A stretch of 64,000 nt of DNA from Coprobacillus sp. CAG:698 (GCA_000431235.1 HF988702.1:1-64000); one strand, 5' to 3'; positions 31,264-40,144 are shown, counted from the first letter of the stretch. Numbers and translations: made by a program. The notes: generated by a model from the sequence alone, not told the origin.

Positions 31264-33891
31264 ATGAAATTAAAAGATTTACCAACAAAATATGATTTTA
31301 AGAGTGTTGAAAAAGGTAAGTATCGTACTTGGGTTGAAAAGGGATATTTTACGCCAGGTGATTTATCAAATAAATCATATTGTATCGTTATTCCTCCTCC
31401 TAATGTAACAGGAAAACTTCATCTAGGACATGTTTTAGATGATACTTTGCAAGATATAATAATTAGACGTAAACGTATGCAAGGTTATGACACTTTATAT
31501 TTACCAGGAATGGATCATGCTAGTATTGCAACACAAGCTAAAGTTGAAGCTAAATTACGTAGTCAAGGTATTTCTCGCTACGATTTAGGACGTGAAAAGT
31601 TCTTAGAAGTGGCATGGGAGTGGAAAGAAGAATATGCTGGCTATATTCGTAAGCAATGGGAAACTTTAGGCTTAAGTTTAGATTATACTCGTGAACGTTT
31701 TACATTAGATGAAGGTTTAAATAAAGCTGTTAACACTGTGTTTGTGAAAATGTATAACGAAGGTTTAATTTATCGTGGTGAGAAGATTATTAACTGGGAT
31801 ATTCAAAGTAAGACAGCTATTTCTAATATTGAAGTCGAGTATAAAGATATTGAAGGTGCTTTCTATCACATGATTTATAAATTTGTTGATGGAAAGGTTG
31901 ATGGCCGAGAAGGGTTAGAAATTGCCACAACAAGACCAGAAACTATGTTTGCTGATATGGCTTTAATGGTTCATCCAAATGATGAAAGATATAAACAATT
32001 CATTGGCAAAAAAGTTTACATACCACTTACAAATACACAGATTCCTGTTATTAGTGATGAATATGTTGATATGGAATTTGGAACAGGTGTTGTAAAAGTA
32101 ACACCAGCTCACGATCCTAATGACTTTGAAGTTGGATTAAGACATAATTTGGGAAGACCATTATGTATGAACGACGATGGAACAATGAATAGTATGGCTT
32201 TAAAATATGAAGGTATGGATCGCTTTGAATGCCGAAAAGCTTTAGTCGAAGACCTCAAAAAAGAAGGATATTTAGTTAAAGTAGAAAAAATGATTCATTC
32301 AGTTGGCCATAGTGAAAGAACAGGTGTTATTGTTGAACCAAGACTTTCTAAACAATGGTTTGTAAAGATGGATAAATTGGCTAGTGATTTATTAGCAATG
32401 CAAAAAACAGAGGAAAAGATAAACTTCGTTCCTGCACGTTTTGAAAAAATATTTGAAAACTGGATTGAAAATATGCAAGATTGGTGTATTTCACGTCAAT
32501 TATGGTGGGGTCATCAAATTCCTGCGTGGTATCGTGGTGAAGAAGTTTATGTAGGTACTGTTCCTCCACAAGGTGAAGGATGGGTTCGTGACGAGGACGC
32601 TCTTGACACTTGGTTCTCTAGTGCTCTTTGGCCATTCTCTACTCTTGGTTGGCCTGAGAAAACTAAAGATCTTGAAAAATTCTTCCCAACAGATTGCCTA
32701 GTAACAGGTTATGATATTATTTTCTTCTGGGTTGCTCGTATGGCATTTCAATCTAAGTATTTACTTAACACAAGACCATTTAAAGATGTTTTAATACACG
32801 GGTTAATTCGTGATGAATTAGGACGTAAGGTAAGTAAATCTTTAGGCAATGGTGTAGATATGTATGATGTAACAAACAAATATGGTACTGATAGTTTAAG
32901 ATACTTTATTACTACATCAGGTGCTCCTGGACAAGATATAAGATACTCTGAAGAAAAAATAGAAGCTAGTTGGAATTTTATTAATAAGATTTGGAATATT
33001 TCTCGTTTTATTGGACTTAATTTTGAAAATAACAATTACCAAAATGAAGAAATAGATCTTTCTTTATTAAATGATTGCGATAAATGGATTCTTACTAAAT
33101 TAAACGAAACTATTAAAGCTAGTGATATGAATTATGATAAGTACGATTTTGGGGAAGCTAGTAAAGCTATTTACAAGTTTACTTGGTTTGACTTTGCTTC
33201 ATGGTACTTAGAAATGACAAAAGTTACTTTTAGTGGAAATGATCAAAAAGCGAAAATTAACACATGTGCTTGTTTACGCTATGTTCTAACAACAATTTTG
33301 AAATTATTACATCCATTTATGCCTTTTGTTACTGAAGAAATTTATCAAAAGTATAATGAAGGAAGTATTGTTATTGCAAGTTGGCCAGAAATTAAAGAAG
33401 AATATACATTTGCAAATGCAAAGAAAATAGAAACTATTTTTGATATTATAACAGCAGTTAGAAATATTCGTGCTGAGAAAAATGTTGCCCCAAGCAAAAA
33501 AATAGATTTGGCACTTCAAGTATTGAATGAAGAAACACTTGAAACAATTAACTCTTCAATTGCTTATTTAGAAAAATTTACTAACTATGAAAATATCAAT
33601 ATTTCAATGGAAACAATCGATAAAGATAAAACTATTACCAAAGTATGTGATAATGTCATTGTCATTGTTCCTCTAAAAGCTTTAGTAAATGTTGAAGAGG
33701 AAAAGAAGAGATTAGCTCTCGAAAAAGAAAAATACATTAACGAAATTAACAGATGTGAAAAGATGCTTTCTAACGCAAACTTCTTAAGCAAAGCTCCACA
33801 AGCAAAAGTTGATGAAGAAAAGGAAAAATTAGCATCTTATAAAAATAAACTTGAGGAGACAATAAAATTATTAAATGGATATAATGAGTAA
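31264..33891 (+). CDS. valS: Valyl-tRNA synthetase, 875 aa
   Basis: Class I synthetase that charges tRNA-Val. HLGH (residues 53-56, in NVTGKLHLGHVLDD) and KVSKS (522-526, KMSKS variant) form the active site; an editing (CP1) domain lies between (TTRPETMFAD), and a C-terminal coiled-coil arm (about 800-870) is present. Start ATG 31264 follows GGAGG; an in-frame ATG at 31252 lies within that ribosome site. It is controlled by the T-box leader. The stop overlaps the next gene by 8 to 17 bases depending on its start. Confidence 0.97.
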   Translation: MKLKDLPTKYDFKSVEKGKYRTWVEKGYFTPGDLSNKSYCIVIPPPNVTGKLHLGHVLDDTLQDIIIRRKRMQGYDTLYLPGMDHASIATQAKVEAKLRSQGISRYDLGREKFLEVAWEWKEEYAGYIRKQWETLGLSLDYTRERFTLDEGLNKAVNTVFVKMYNEGLIYRGEKIINWDIQSKTAISNIEVEYKDIEGAFYHMIYKFVDGKVDGREGLEIATTRPETMFADMALMVHPNDERYKQFIGKKVYIPLTNTQIPVISDEYVDMEFGTGVVKVTPAHDPNDFEVGLRHNLGRPLCMNDDGTMNSMALKYEGMDRFECRKALVEDLKKEGYLVKVEKMIHSVGHSERTGVIVEPRLSKQWFVKMDKLASDLLAMQKTEEKINFVPARFEKIFENWIENMQDWCISRQLWWGHQIPAWYRGEEVYVGTVPPQGEGWVRDEDALDTWFSSALWPFSTLGWPEKTKDLEKFFPTDCLVTGYDIIFFWVARMAFQSKYLLNTRPFKDVLIHGLIRDELGRKVSKSLGNGVDMYDVTNKYGTDSLRYFITTSGAPGQDIRYSEEKIEASWNFINKIWNISRFIGLNFENNNYQNEEIDLSLLNDCDKWILTKLNETIKASDMNYDKYDFGEASKAIYKFTWFDFASWYLEMTKVTFSGNDQKAKINTCACLRYVLTTILKLLHPFMPFVTEEIYQKYNEGSIVIASWPEIKEEYTFANAKKIETIFDIITAVRNIRAEKNVAPSKKIDLALQVLNEETLETINSSIAYLEKFTNYENINISMETIDKDKTITKVCDNVIVIVPLKALVNVEEEKKRLALEKEKYINEINRCEKMLSNANFLSKAPQAKVDEEKEKLASYKNKLEETIKLLNGYNE

Positions 33892-34258
33892 AATTTATTT
33901 ACAGGTAAAAGATGTTTTAGATAACAATATTGATCCAATAGATGATAAAATATCAGAAGAATATTTAGCTGGTGACGAGGAAACAATAAGTGTTGTTAGA
34001 GAAACTTATATTTCTGAATTTGAAAAAGCATCAAGCCTTATAAAAGATTTTCTAAAGCAAAAAGATTATCAAAAAATATTAGATTTAGTTCATCGTATTA
34101 AAGGTGTATCTTTATATATTGGTTCAAAAATATTATATGATATCTCAAGTTATATTTGTGATTGCATTAGAAAAAGTATTCCTTGTGATTTAGAAATCGA
34201 AATGATTACTAGTCTAAATGATATTGTCTTGCAAAAGTTAGAGGAACGCATATCATGA
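33884..34258 (+). CDS. Orphan histidine phosphotransfer (Hpt) domain protein, 124 aa
   Basis: Residues about 30-115 resemble an Hpt four-helix bundle with the phospho-acceptor site LVHRIKGVSLYIGS (His near residue 70 in the HxxKG motif). Hpt proteins relay phosphate between histidine kinases and response regulators, but none is encoded nearby. It overlaps the end of valS and the start of the ATP-grasp gene (ATGA overlap), so it belongs to the valS transcript. Start could also be ATG 33875. Its partners, if any, lie outside the window; it may also serve as a simple protein-protein adaptor. Confidence 0.65.
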   Translation: MSKIYLQVKDVLDNNIDPIDDKISEEYLAGDEETISVVRETYISEFEKASSLIKDFLKQKDYQKILDLVHRIKGVSLYIGSKILYDISSYICDCIRKSIPCDLEIEMITSLNDIVLQKLEERIS

Positions 34259-35121
34259 AAGGTATATTAATTGTTAATGCCTTTCTAACAGGAAATCGCT
34301 TTAACGTTCTTTATGAAATGCTTAAAAAGTCATTTGCTGAGAAGAATATTGAACTTGATGTTGTTACAAACAAAGACGTGTTAATAAAAATTAATAATTT
34401 CTCTTTAGAATGTGATTTTATTATATATTGGGATAAGGATATTCTTCTTTCTCGTTATCTTGAAGAACACGGATATAAACTATTTAATAGCAGTAAAGCG
34501 ATAGAACTATGTGATGATAAAGGATTAACTTTGATGGCTTTGGAAAATAAAGGCATTAAAATTCCTAAAACAATTATATCGCCTTTCACATTTCAAAATA
34601 TACCATACAATGATTTTTCATTTGTTGATGAAGTGATAAAAGAGTTAGGCTTGCCGCTTGTTGTGAAAGAAAACAAGAGTTCTTTCGGAATGGGAGTAAG
34701 TCTAGTAAAAACAAAAGAAGAACTGATTGATTTACTAAAGAATAAATCAACTGCAAGAGTTCTTTTCCAAGAATACATTGCCTCGTCAAAAGGTAAAGAC
34801 GTAAGAATAGAAGTTGTTAATGGCAAAGCTATTGGCAGTGTTATTCGTACAAATGAAAATGATTTTCGCTCAAATGTTTTACAAGGTGGAAAAATGAGTG
34901 CGTGGGATGCTCCTAAAGATTTCATCGAAGTTTCTGAAAAAGTTTCTCAAATTTTAGGATTAGATTTTTGTGGTGTTGATATTATGTTCGGTAAAAACAA
35001 CGAACCAATTTTATGCGAAGTTAATTCTAATTGCCATTTTAAAACATTTTACAGTGTTACAAACATTAACTTAGCAGATCATATTCGAGATCTAATTATA
35101 AATAAAATTAAAGAGGCATAA
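34255..35121 (+). CDS. RimK-like ATP-grasp ligase, 288 aa
   Basis: An ATP-grasp enzyme: a pre-ATP-grasp domain (about 1-90), then GLPLVVKENKSSFGMGVSLVKT (nucleotide lysine and Gly-rich loop), VLFQEYIASSKGKDVRIEVVNGK (Glu-rich hinge and metal site) and ILCEVNSNCHFK (Mg-binding Glu and Asn), as in RimK, which joins glutamate or other amino acids to a carboxylate. It may modify a protein C-terminus or make a small peptide. It is coupled by a 4-base overlap to the Hpt-like gene and followed after 2 bases by a zinc-ribbon protein. Confidence 0.8.
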   Translation: MKGILIVNAFLTGNRFNVLYEMLKKSFAEKNIELDVVTNKDVLIKINNFSLECDFIIYWDKDILLSRYLEEHGYKLFNSSKAIELCDDKGLTLMALENKGIKIPKTIISPFTFQNIPYNDFSFVDEVIKELGLPLVVKENKSSFGMGVSLVKTKEELIDLLKNKSTARVLFQEYIASSKGKDVRIEVVNGKAIGSVIRTNENDFRSNVLQGGKMSAWDAPKDFIEVSEKVSQILGLDFCGVDIMFGKNNEPILCEVNSNCHFKTFYSVTNINLADHIRDLIINKIKEA

Positions 35122-35123
35122 TA

Positions 35124-35462
35124 ATGAAATATTGTGTACATTGCGGGAATGAACTATTAGATGATGCAGTAATTTGCCCAAAGTGTGGTTGTAGAGTTCC
35201 TAATATCAGAGAAGAGAAGAAAGAAGAAAGTAGTAGTGATACAGATTTACTTATTGCTATTACTAAAGGTTTTATGGTTTTAGGCTGTATATTATCAGGT
35301 TTTCTTTTGATTCCTCTTTTATGGACAATACCAATGACTGTTAGTTTATTCAAAAAATATGAGAATAAAGAAAAAATAAGCATGAAATTTAAAATACTTT
35401 CTTTAATATTTGTAAGTAGAATTGCAGGAATTTTAATGCTTGTTAATGAAATAGATAATTAA
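35124..35462 (+). CDS. Zinc-ribbon membrane protein, 112 aa
   Basis: An N-terminal zinc ribbon (YCVHCGNELLDDAVICPKCG, four Cys within the first 25 residues) is followed by a charged linker and two transmembrane segments (about 47-68 and 88-105). This is a common architecture of small membrane proteins of unknown function in Firmicutes. It is the last gene of the valS transcript and ends before a strong terminator. Confidence 0.75.
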   Translation: MKYCVHCGNELLDDAVICPKCGCRVPNIREEKKEESSSDTDLLIAITKGFMVLGCILSGFLLIPLLWTIPMTVSLFKKYENKEKISMKFKILSLIFVSRIAGILMLVNEIDN

Positions 35463-35469
35463 AATTACA

Positions 35470-35500
35470 AAACTTATCACTATATTGTGGTAAGTTTTTT
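35470..35500 (+). terminator. Terminator of the valS operon
   Basis: AAACTTATCAC (35470-35480) pairs with GTGGTAAGTTT (35487-35497) over 11 positions with one G-U, then TTT. Confidence 0.82.
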
Positions 35501-35582
35501 ATTTTAAAATAAAAATTTGTTTATATTTAAAAATATTTTACTAAAAAATTATTTTCCCTAAAATAAATCATTTTTTTTACAA

Positions 35583-35605
35583 TCGATAAGATATTATATT
35601 ATCGA
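35583..35605. promoter_or_regulatory. Perfect 7-bp inverted repeat upstream of the SPOR-like gene, candidate operator
   Basis: TCGATAA (35583-35589) and TTATCGA (35599-35605) flank 9 bases with -10-like elements and precede GAGGTGAA. The spacing suits a dimeric repressor; the regulator is unknown. Confidence 0.4.
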
Positions 35606-35616
35606 GGTGAAATTTT

Positions 35617-36213
35617 ATGCTTAAGAAAAATAATATTGACATAATAATTATATTAATGAGTTTAGTTATTGGAATTTTTTTAGGTTATATGATTGGTAAA
35701 AAAATATCTTCAGGTGATGAAAATATACCAGTAGTTAAGGAAAATGAGTTAGAGTACGTATATATTCTTCAAATTGCCAAGTTTGATAACCCAAGTGGAG
35801 CAAAAAATTACCAAAATGTTTTATCGGAAAAGAATTTAGATAGTATAGTTGTTTATGATAAGATATATTATTACATCTATGGAGGAATAGCTAGTAGTGA
35901 AGAAAAGTTAAGTGATTTGAAAAATAAATTTTCTATTTTAGGCTATAATCCAATTATTAAGAAAGAATTATTAATAGAAAAAACAAATTCATGTTTAGAT
36001 AATGAAAAATTATATAGCTTTTATAGTGAATGCATTAATAATTTATATAAAAGTTTATTAGATGAAGATTTTGAAATATCAGAAAAATATAATGTTGATC
36101 CAGTTAACATTGAACTTTTTACACAAATGACTATTATTAAATCAATGAAAAATGAATCTCTTCGAAGGAAAGCTCAAATGCAAGCTTATAAAATAATTAT
36201 AGAAAGTTTATAA
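35617..36213 (+). CDS. Membrane protein with SPOR-like domain (SpoIIB-like), 198 aa
   Basis: One N-terminal transmembrane segment (about residues 9-27) is followed by an extracytoplasmic SPOR-like domain (about 45-120: YVYILQIAKFDNPSGAKNY, then IYYYIYGGIASSEEKLSDLKNKF), which typically binds denuded peptidoglycan glycan strands at septa. The remaining about 75 residues are helical. Gene order spoIIB-maf-radC-(mre, min)-spoIVFAB is known from Bacillus; here a SPOR protein lies next to radC and SpoIVFA/FB-like genes, so a SpoIIB-like role in engulfment or septal remodelling is a reasonable inference. It lacks the long cytoplasmic N-terminus of Bacillus SpoIIB. Confidence 0.6.
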   Translation: MLKKNNIDIIIILMSLVIGIFLGYMIGKKISSGDENIPVVKENELEYVYILQIAKFDNPSGAKNYQNVLSEKNLDSIVVYDKIYYYIYGGIASSEEKLSDLKNKFSILGYNPIIKKELLIEKTNSCLDNEKLYSFYSECINNLYKSLLDEDFEISEKYNVDPVNIELFTQMTIIKSMKNESLRRKAQMQAYKIIIESL

Positions 36214-36274
36214 AACATTTTGTTACAGAAAATAAAAAAACCAATTTTTATATAATATATAAACGGGTGATAAA

Positions 36275-36952
36275 ATGTTATATAAGCTAAGTGAGTATCC
36301 GCAGAACACTTTGCCGCGTGAGCGACTAGCTAAATTTGGTCCTAGTGCTCTTGCTGATTATGAAATCTTAGCAATTATTCTGCGCACAGGTACTAGAGAA
36401 CAATCAGTTTTAGATCTTTCAAAAGAGCTTTTGATTAAATATCGTTCTCTTTCAAATTTTAATTCTTTATCTTTGGAAGAATTAAAAGACAACAAAGGAA
36501 TAAAAGAGGCAAAAGCAATCGAACTACTAGCAGCAATTGAATTTGGTAAAAGAGTTTTTAATACAAAGCGAGAAATGTTATGTATTAAGACACCGGATGA
36601 TTTATATGAGTATTTGCGCTTTGAAATGGAAAATTTATTAGTTGAAGAGATGCGATGTGTTTATTTGAATGCGAAAGGAGGAGTAATAGATATAATCAAA
36701 TTAGGAATGGGTAATACAAATAAGACAGAAGTTGATTTTCGAGAAGTTGTTAAATGGGCATTAAAACTTTCGTCACAAAACTTTATTATCGTTCACAATC
36801 ATCCATCTGGTAATTGTAATCCTAGTCATAATGACAAAGTGTTTACTAATGAACTTTCTAAATATGCTTCATTTATGGGTGTAAATCTCATAGATCATTT
36901 GATTATTGAAAAAAATACTTATTATTCCTTTTCAAGAGGAAAAGAGTTTTGA
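36275..36952 (+). CDS. radC: RadC/UPF0758 family JAB-domain protein, 225 aa
   Basis: An N-terminal helix-hairpin-helix-like region (RERLAKFGPSALADYEILAIILRTG) precedes a JAB/MPN metalloprotease-like domain with VHNHPSGNCNPSHNDKVF (H174, H176 and downstream Asp) and LIDHLII. Despite the name, a DNA repair role is not firmly established. Its position between SPOR-like and SpoIVFA-like genes mirrors the Bacillus order with maf, mreBCD and minCD absent. Length is normal. Confidence 0.92.
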   Translation: MLYKLSEYPQNTLPRERLAKFGPSALADYEILAIILRTGTREQSVLDLSKELLIKYRSLSNFNSLSLEELKDNKGIKEAKAIELLAAIEFGKRVFNTKREMLCIKTPDDLYEYLRFEMENLLVEEMRCVYLNAKGGVIDIIKLGMGNTNKTEVDFREVVKWALKLSSQNFIIVHNHPSGNCNPSHNDKVFTNELSKYASFMGVNLIDHLIIEKNTYYSFSRGKEF

Positions 36953-37007
36953 TAAGATGTTATTAAATGAATTGTTTAATCATATACTTATTTAGAGGTG
37001 GTTAAAT

Positions 37008-37511
37008 ATGGAAAAAAGTGAAAACAATAGTATGACATTTATGGATCGTTTTTGGTATAAGCTAGTTATAGGATTAGTTTTGCTTGTTTGTATGTGTTTA
37101 CTTGATAAATTTGGTGTAATTAAATTAAGCGATGTGAAAGCTAAACTTACATATAATATTAATTCTTTAGAAGTAATACAAAAAGTTAATGGCAAAGTAA
37201 ATATAATTGACTTAGGGAATGAAAGTGAAATAGCTGTATCAACAGAACCAATCGAATATGTTAATGGTAACTGTATAAAAACAAATTCACTAGAAGGAGT
37301 AAGAAATTATGCCTGTGGTGTATGTGTAAAAATTCTTAAGGATAATGATAAATACGAAGTTACAATTTTAGGTTTAGATAACAAAAAATATATTTATGGT
37401 AATTTGGAAACACTTGATATTCATATATATAGCTACGTAAAAACAAAAGATGTTATAGGATCATCTAGTTCATTTTATACATTAGAGATGGAAGAAAATG
37501 GTAAAATGTAA
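37008..37511 (+). CDS. SpoIVFA-like membrane protein with degenerate LytM fold, 167 aa
   Basis: One transmembrane segment (about residues 17-35) and an extracytoplasmic part whose end (VKTKDVIGSSSSFYTLEMEENGK) resembles the close of M23/LytM domains but lacks the metal-binding His and Asp, as in SpoIVFA. SpoIVFA anchors and restrains the SpoIVFB protease in the forespore outer membrane. The gene overlaps the next one, a SpoIVFB-like protease, by 14 bases. The similarity is structural and contextual rather than strong in sequence; it is shorter than Bacillus SpoIVFA. Confidence 0.62.
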   Translation: MEKSENNSMTFMDRFWYKLVIGLVLLVCMCLLDKFGVIKLSDVKAKLTYNINSLEVIQKVNGKVNIIDLGNESEIAVSTEPIEYVNGNCIKTNSLEGVRNYACGVCVKILKDNDKYEVTILGLDNKKYIYGNLETLDIHIYSYVKTKDVIGSSSSFYTLEMEENGKM

Positions 37512-38100
37512 TGTGAAATTTACATTTTCATATTTACTATTTTTAATTCTTATGCTTTATGTTTCAAAAATTAGTGAAATTATTATTATTAGTTTATCAA
37601 TATTTATTCACGAATTATTTCACGTTTTTATTTCTTTTATTTTTGGAAATAGAAAAATAAAAATTGAAGTTTCAATGTTTGGTGGTATTTGTAGTATTGA
37701 TACTTCGCTTATGTCAAAAAACAAAAGAATAATAGTATATATTTTTGGAATTTTTGCTAATGTTATATTAATATTTATTTTCAAATATTTATACCAATGC
37801 ATATATTCACAAATGATTATTAAATACAATTTAATGCTAATTTGTTTTTCTTTGTTACCTATATATCCTTTAGATGGATATAGGATTATTCGGGAAATTT
37901 TTGCTGAGAAAACATCTATTTATATTTCTTATATTACTTTATTTATGATTTTTTTAATCAATATATATTTACAAAGTGTTGGTATTTTTGTTATTATAAT
38001 ATACTTGTTTTTTAAACAAAAAAATAACAAAGAAGAGGAATTATTTAAAAAGTTATTACTAATAAAAAATACTTGTAATTATAAAAAGATAAATGTATAA
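37498..38100 (+). CDS. SpoIVFB-like site-2 metalloprotease (M50), 200 aa
   Basis: An intramembrane metalloprotease with the zinc motif HELFH (H38, E39, H42) in the first membrane core and the third ligand in PIYPLDGYR (D126). About six hydrophobic segments are visible. SpoIVFB cleaves the pro-sequence of pro-sigma-K; a pro-SigK-like gene is present at 44833-45498. The protein lacks the C-terminal CBS domain that lets Bacillus SpoIVFB respond to ATP and is about 90 residues shorter, so control may differ. It is coupled to the SpoIVFA-like gene. Confidence 0.78.
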   Translation: MVKCNVKFTFSYLLFLILMLYVSKISEIIIISLSIFIHELFHVFISFIFGNRKIKIEVSMFGGICSIDTSLMSKNKRIIVYIFGIFANVILIFIFKYLYQCIYSQMIIKYNLMLICFSLLPIYPLDGYRIIREIFAEKTSIYISYITLFMIFLINIYLQSVGIFVIIIYLFFKQKNNKEEELFKKLLLIKNTCNYKKINV

Positions 38101-38117
38101 TAAATTAAGGTGATAAA

Positions 38118-38795
38118 GTGCTTAACTATAAAGTAATTATTAATAATAAAGAATATAATGTTTGTTACGAAAACAAAAAAATAAAAACAAAAAGATTGCG
38201 AATAAATGCTAATGGACAAATAATTGTTAGTGGTTATAATATGAATACTAATGAAATTAATATAATTGTTAGTAAGTATTCTGCTTGGATTGATAAAACT
38301 CTTGTAAAACTTGAAAGCAAAAAAGAAGATGTTTCTTTTTTAGAGATCAAAAATTTTGAATGTTTATGGATATTAGGTAAAAAATATAAAATCATTTCTG
38401 GAGATAAATTTGCTATAAAAGATGATTTAATTATTTGTGATTCTAATAAAACTAAGAAAGAAACCTTTTACAAAGTAAGAGATAGTTTTCTTTATATCAT
38501 CAAAGAGAGAATGGATTATTATTCAAAGGTATTTAATATTTATCCTCTTTTCGAATTTAAAGAAATGAAAAGTAAATTCGGTTATTGCCTATATTTGAAA
38601 AATAAAATAGTTCTCTCAAAAAGACTTATTCATTATAGCCTCAAGGAAATAGATTATGTGATTGTCCATGAATTTTGTCATTTCTTTGTTCCTAATCATA
38701 GTAAGGATTTTTACTTAAAGGTAGCAGAAGTGATCCCAGATTTTAAAAGGACTGTAAAAGATTTAAAAAAATCTAGTTATCTATGTAAATATTGA
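38118..38795 (+). CDS. YgjP/DUF45-type metallopeptidase (M48-like), 225 aa
   Basis: A C-terminal WLM/SprT-like domain carries HEFCHFFVPNHSKDFY: the HExxH zinc motif plus the downstream NHS-FY typical of the YgjP (DUF45) family. The N-terminal about 100 residues are a beta-rich segment with KRLRINANGQIIVSGY. There is no signal peptide, so it is probably cytoplasmic. The start is GTG 38118, preceded by AAGGTGAT. Substrate unknown. It follows the SpoIVFB-like gene by 17 bases. Confidence 0.82.
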   Translation: MLNYKVIINNKEYNVCYENKKIKTKRLRINANGQIIVSGYNMNTNEINIIVSKYSAWIDKTLVKLESKKEDVSFLEIKNFECLWILGKKYKIISGDKFAIKDDLIICDSNKTKKETFYKVRDSFLYIIKERMDYYSKVFNIYPLFEFKEMKSKFGYCLYLKNKIVLSKRLIHYSLKEIDYVIVHEFCHFFVPNHSKDFYLKVAEVIPDFKRTVKDLKKSSYLCKY

Positions 38796-38798
38796 TTA

Positions 38799-38810
38799 CC
38801 CCGGAAGGGG
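38799..38810 (+). promoter_or_regulatory. GC-only hairpin containing the ribosome binding site
   Basis: CCCC (38799-38802), a GNRA-type loop GGAA and GGGG (38807-38810) form a very tight hairpin that ends 4 bases before the ATG at 38815 and hides the purine-rich ribosome site. It is striking in so AT-rich a genome and could throttle translation of the regulator gene. Confidence 0.5.
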
Positions 38811-38814
38811 CAGT

Positions 38815-40053
38815 ATGCTTAAAAATAAAGAAGATTTTATAATGGGTATTAATAGTAGAAAGATAAACAACGATTCTTCTACATATGCTCAGATTATTCG
38901 CAATGAGAGATTGCGACGTCATATGACGCTTGAAGATGCTTCAAAAGACATTTGCAGCGTTAGTTATTTATGTAAACTTGAAAACTCCACTATTAGGACA
39001 AATGAAACTTTTGTTAGGAGTTTGTGTGAAAGATTTTGTATTGACTATGATGTTATTGATAAGGCCGAAATAGAAAACATTGTTCAAGAAGCTATAAAGT
39101 TTGTATTTTTAAAGAAAGATAATGAAGTTGAAGAACTTTACAAAAAAATAGAAAATCTTCCTTTTAATTCAAGAACACAAATTGTGAAGTGTTTTTATCT
39201 ATTACAAAGAGCTGATTATCAAACATTTAAAGAAGAAGTTAAGTATTTAGATAATATCAAATATACTTTAACAGATATTGAAAGTGTCACTTTAATATAT
39301 TTAGTTGTTTTATATTACATCGGCATTCATAATTACAATGAAGCTTATAAATATTTAAAACTTTCGGATATGATTAAAGTTAACAATAAGTTCCTAAAAT
39401 ATTTATTGCTTGAAGCAAATATCCTTGTTTCATACAATATAAATAATTATTGTAGATTAATAAATTCATATATTCAATATGAGCGTATAGATATAACTGG
39501 TTATCCTTTAGGTAGGAAACTTGTTGCTAAGATGATTAATAATGCTTTTATGTGTGAAGAGTACCCAAGTGAAGTACTAGATGACATAAATAATCTTGAT
39601 ATGCAAATTGTTCCGTGTGATTCAAAATTAGATATTATTTATTATATGATGATTATTAAAATAAAAAATGGTCATTTGAGTGAACTTTTTAGGGAAATGA
39701 TTGATAAAAGTTATTATTTCGATGCGAGATTTATGGGTCTCCTTGCTTATATTGCTTATATGGTGAATAAAAAGAGTCTCTATAAAGAACTCCTTTCATT
39801 ATTAGAAACTTATGTTTTTGAGGATGTTGATGCTATTCACCAAAAATTTGTTTATTTTATTGTTTTATATGCGACATCAAAAAATAAAGATGATGTTATT
39901 AAATACTTGAAAGAACATATAAATCCTCATATTGAAACAGAAATTAATCCAATATATAATAGAATATATAAAAAAATATATTTAGAACACACAGTGAATG
40001 CAAGTAAATATAAAGAGTCATATTATTTTCTTGCAAACCATCCTAGGTGGTAA
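38815..40053 (+). CDS. Xre-type regulator with TPR-like C-terminus (Rgg/PlcR-like architecture), 412 aa
   Basis: A helix-turn-helix lies at about residues 24-80 (IIRNERLRRHMTLEDASKDICSVSYLCKLEN), followed by about 330 residues of helical repeats resembling tetratricopeptide repeats (YYIGIHNYNEAYKYLKLSDM). This two-part layout is that of RNPP/Rgg regulators, which often sense small peptides through the repeats. No short peptide gene is evident nearby. ATG 38842 is a possible alternative start. Its ribosome site lies in a GC hairpin. It is followed by a terminator. Confidence 0.75.
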   Translation: MLKNKEDFIMGINSRKINNDSSTYAQIIRNERLRRHMTLEDASKDICSVSYLCKLENSTIRTNETFVRSLCERFCIDYDVIDKAEIENIVQEAIKFVFLKKDNEVEELYKKIENLPFNSRTQIVKCFYLLQRADYQTFKEEVKYLDNIKYTLTDIESVTLIYLVVLYYIGIHNYNEAYKYLKLSDMIKVNNKFLKYLLLEANILVSYNINNYCRLINSYIQYERIDITGYPLGRKLVAKMINNAFMCEEYPSEVLDDINNLDMQIVPCDSKLDIIYYMMIIKIKNGHLSELFREMIDKSYYFDARFMGLLAYIAYMVNKKSLYKELLSLLETYVFEDVDAIHQKFVYFIVLYATSKNKDDVIKYLKEHINPHIETEINPIYNRIYKKIYLEHTVNASKYKESYYFLANHPRW

Positions 40054-40063
40054 TTGTCTAATT

Positions 40064-40094
40064 GGCAGGGTAATGTTATATTATCTTGCCTTTT
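40064..40094 (+). terminator. Terminator after the Xre-TPR gene
   Basis: GGCAGGGTAAT (40064-40074) pairs with ATTATCTTGCC (40080-40090), 11 bp with two G-U, then TTTT. Confidence 0.75.
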
Positions 40095-40115
40095 AATTAT
40101 TATTTATGAAAAGAC

Positions 40116-40144
40116 TTAACTTTTTAAAGATAATATGGTAAAAT
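40116..40144 (+). promoter_or_regulatory. Promoter of the trmR-trhP1-trhP2 operon
   Basis: TTAACT (40116-40121) and TAAAAT (40139-40144) are 17 bases apart, 25 bases before the ATG at 40170. Confidence 0.5.
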
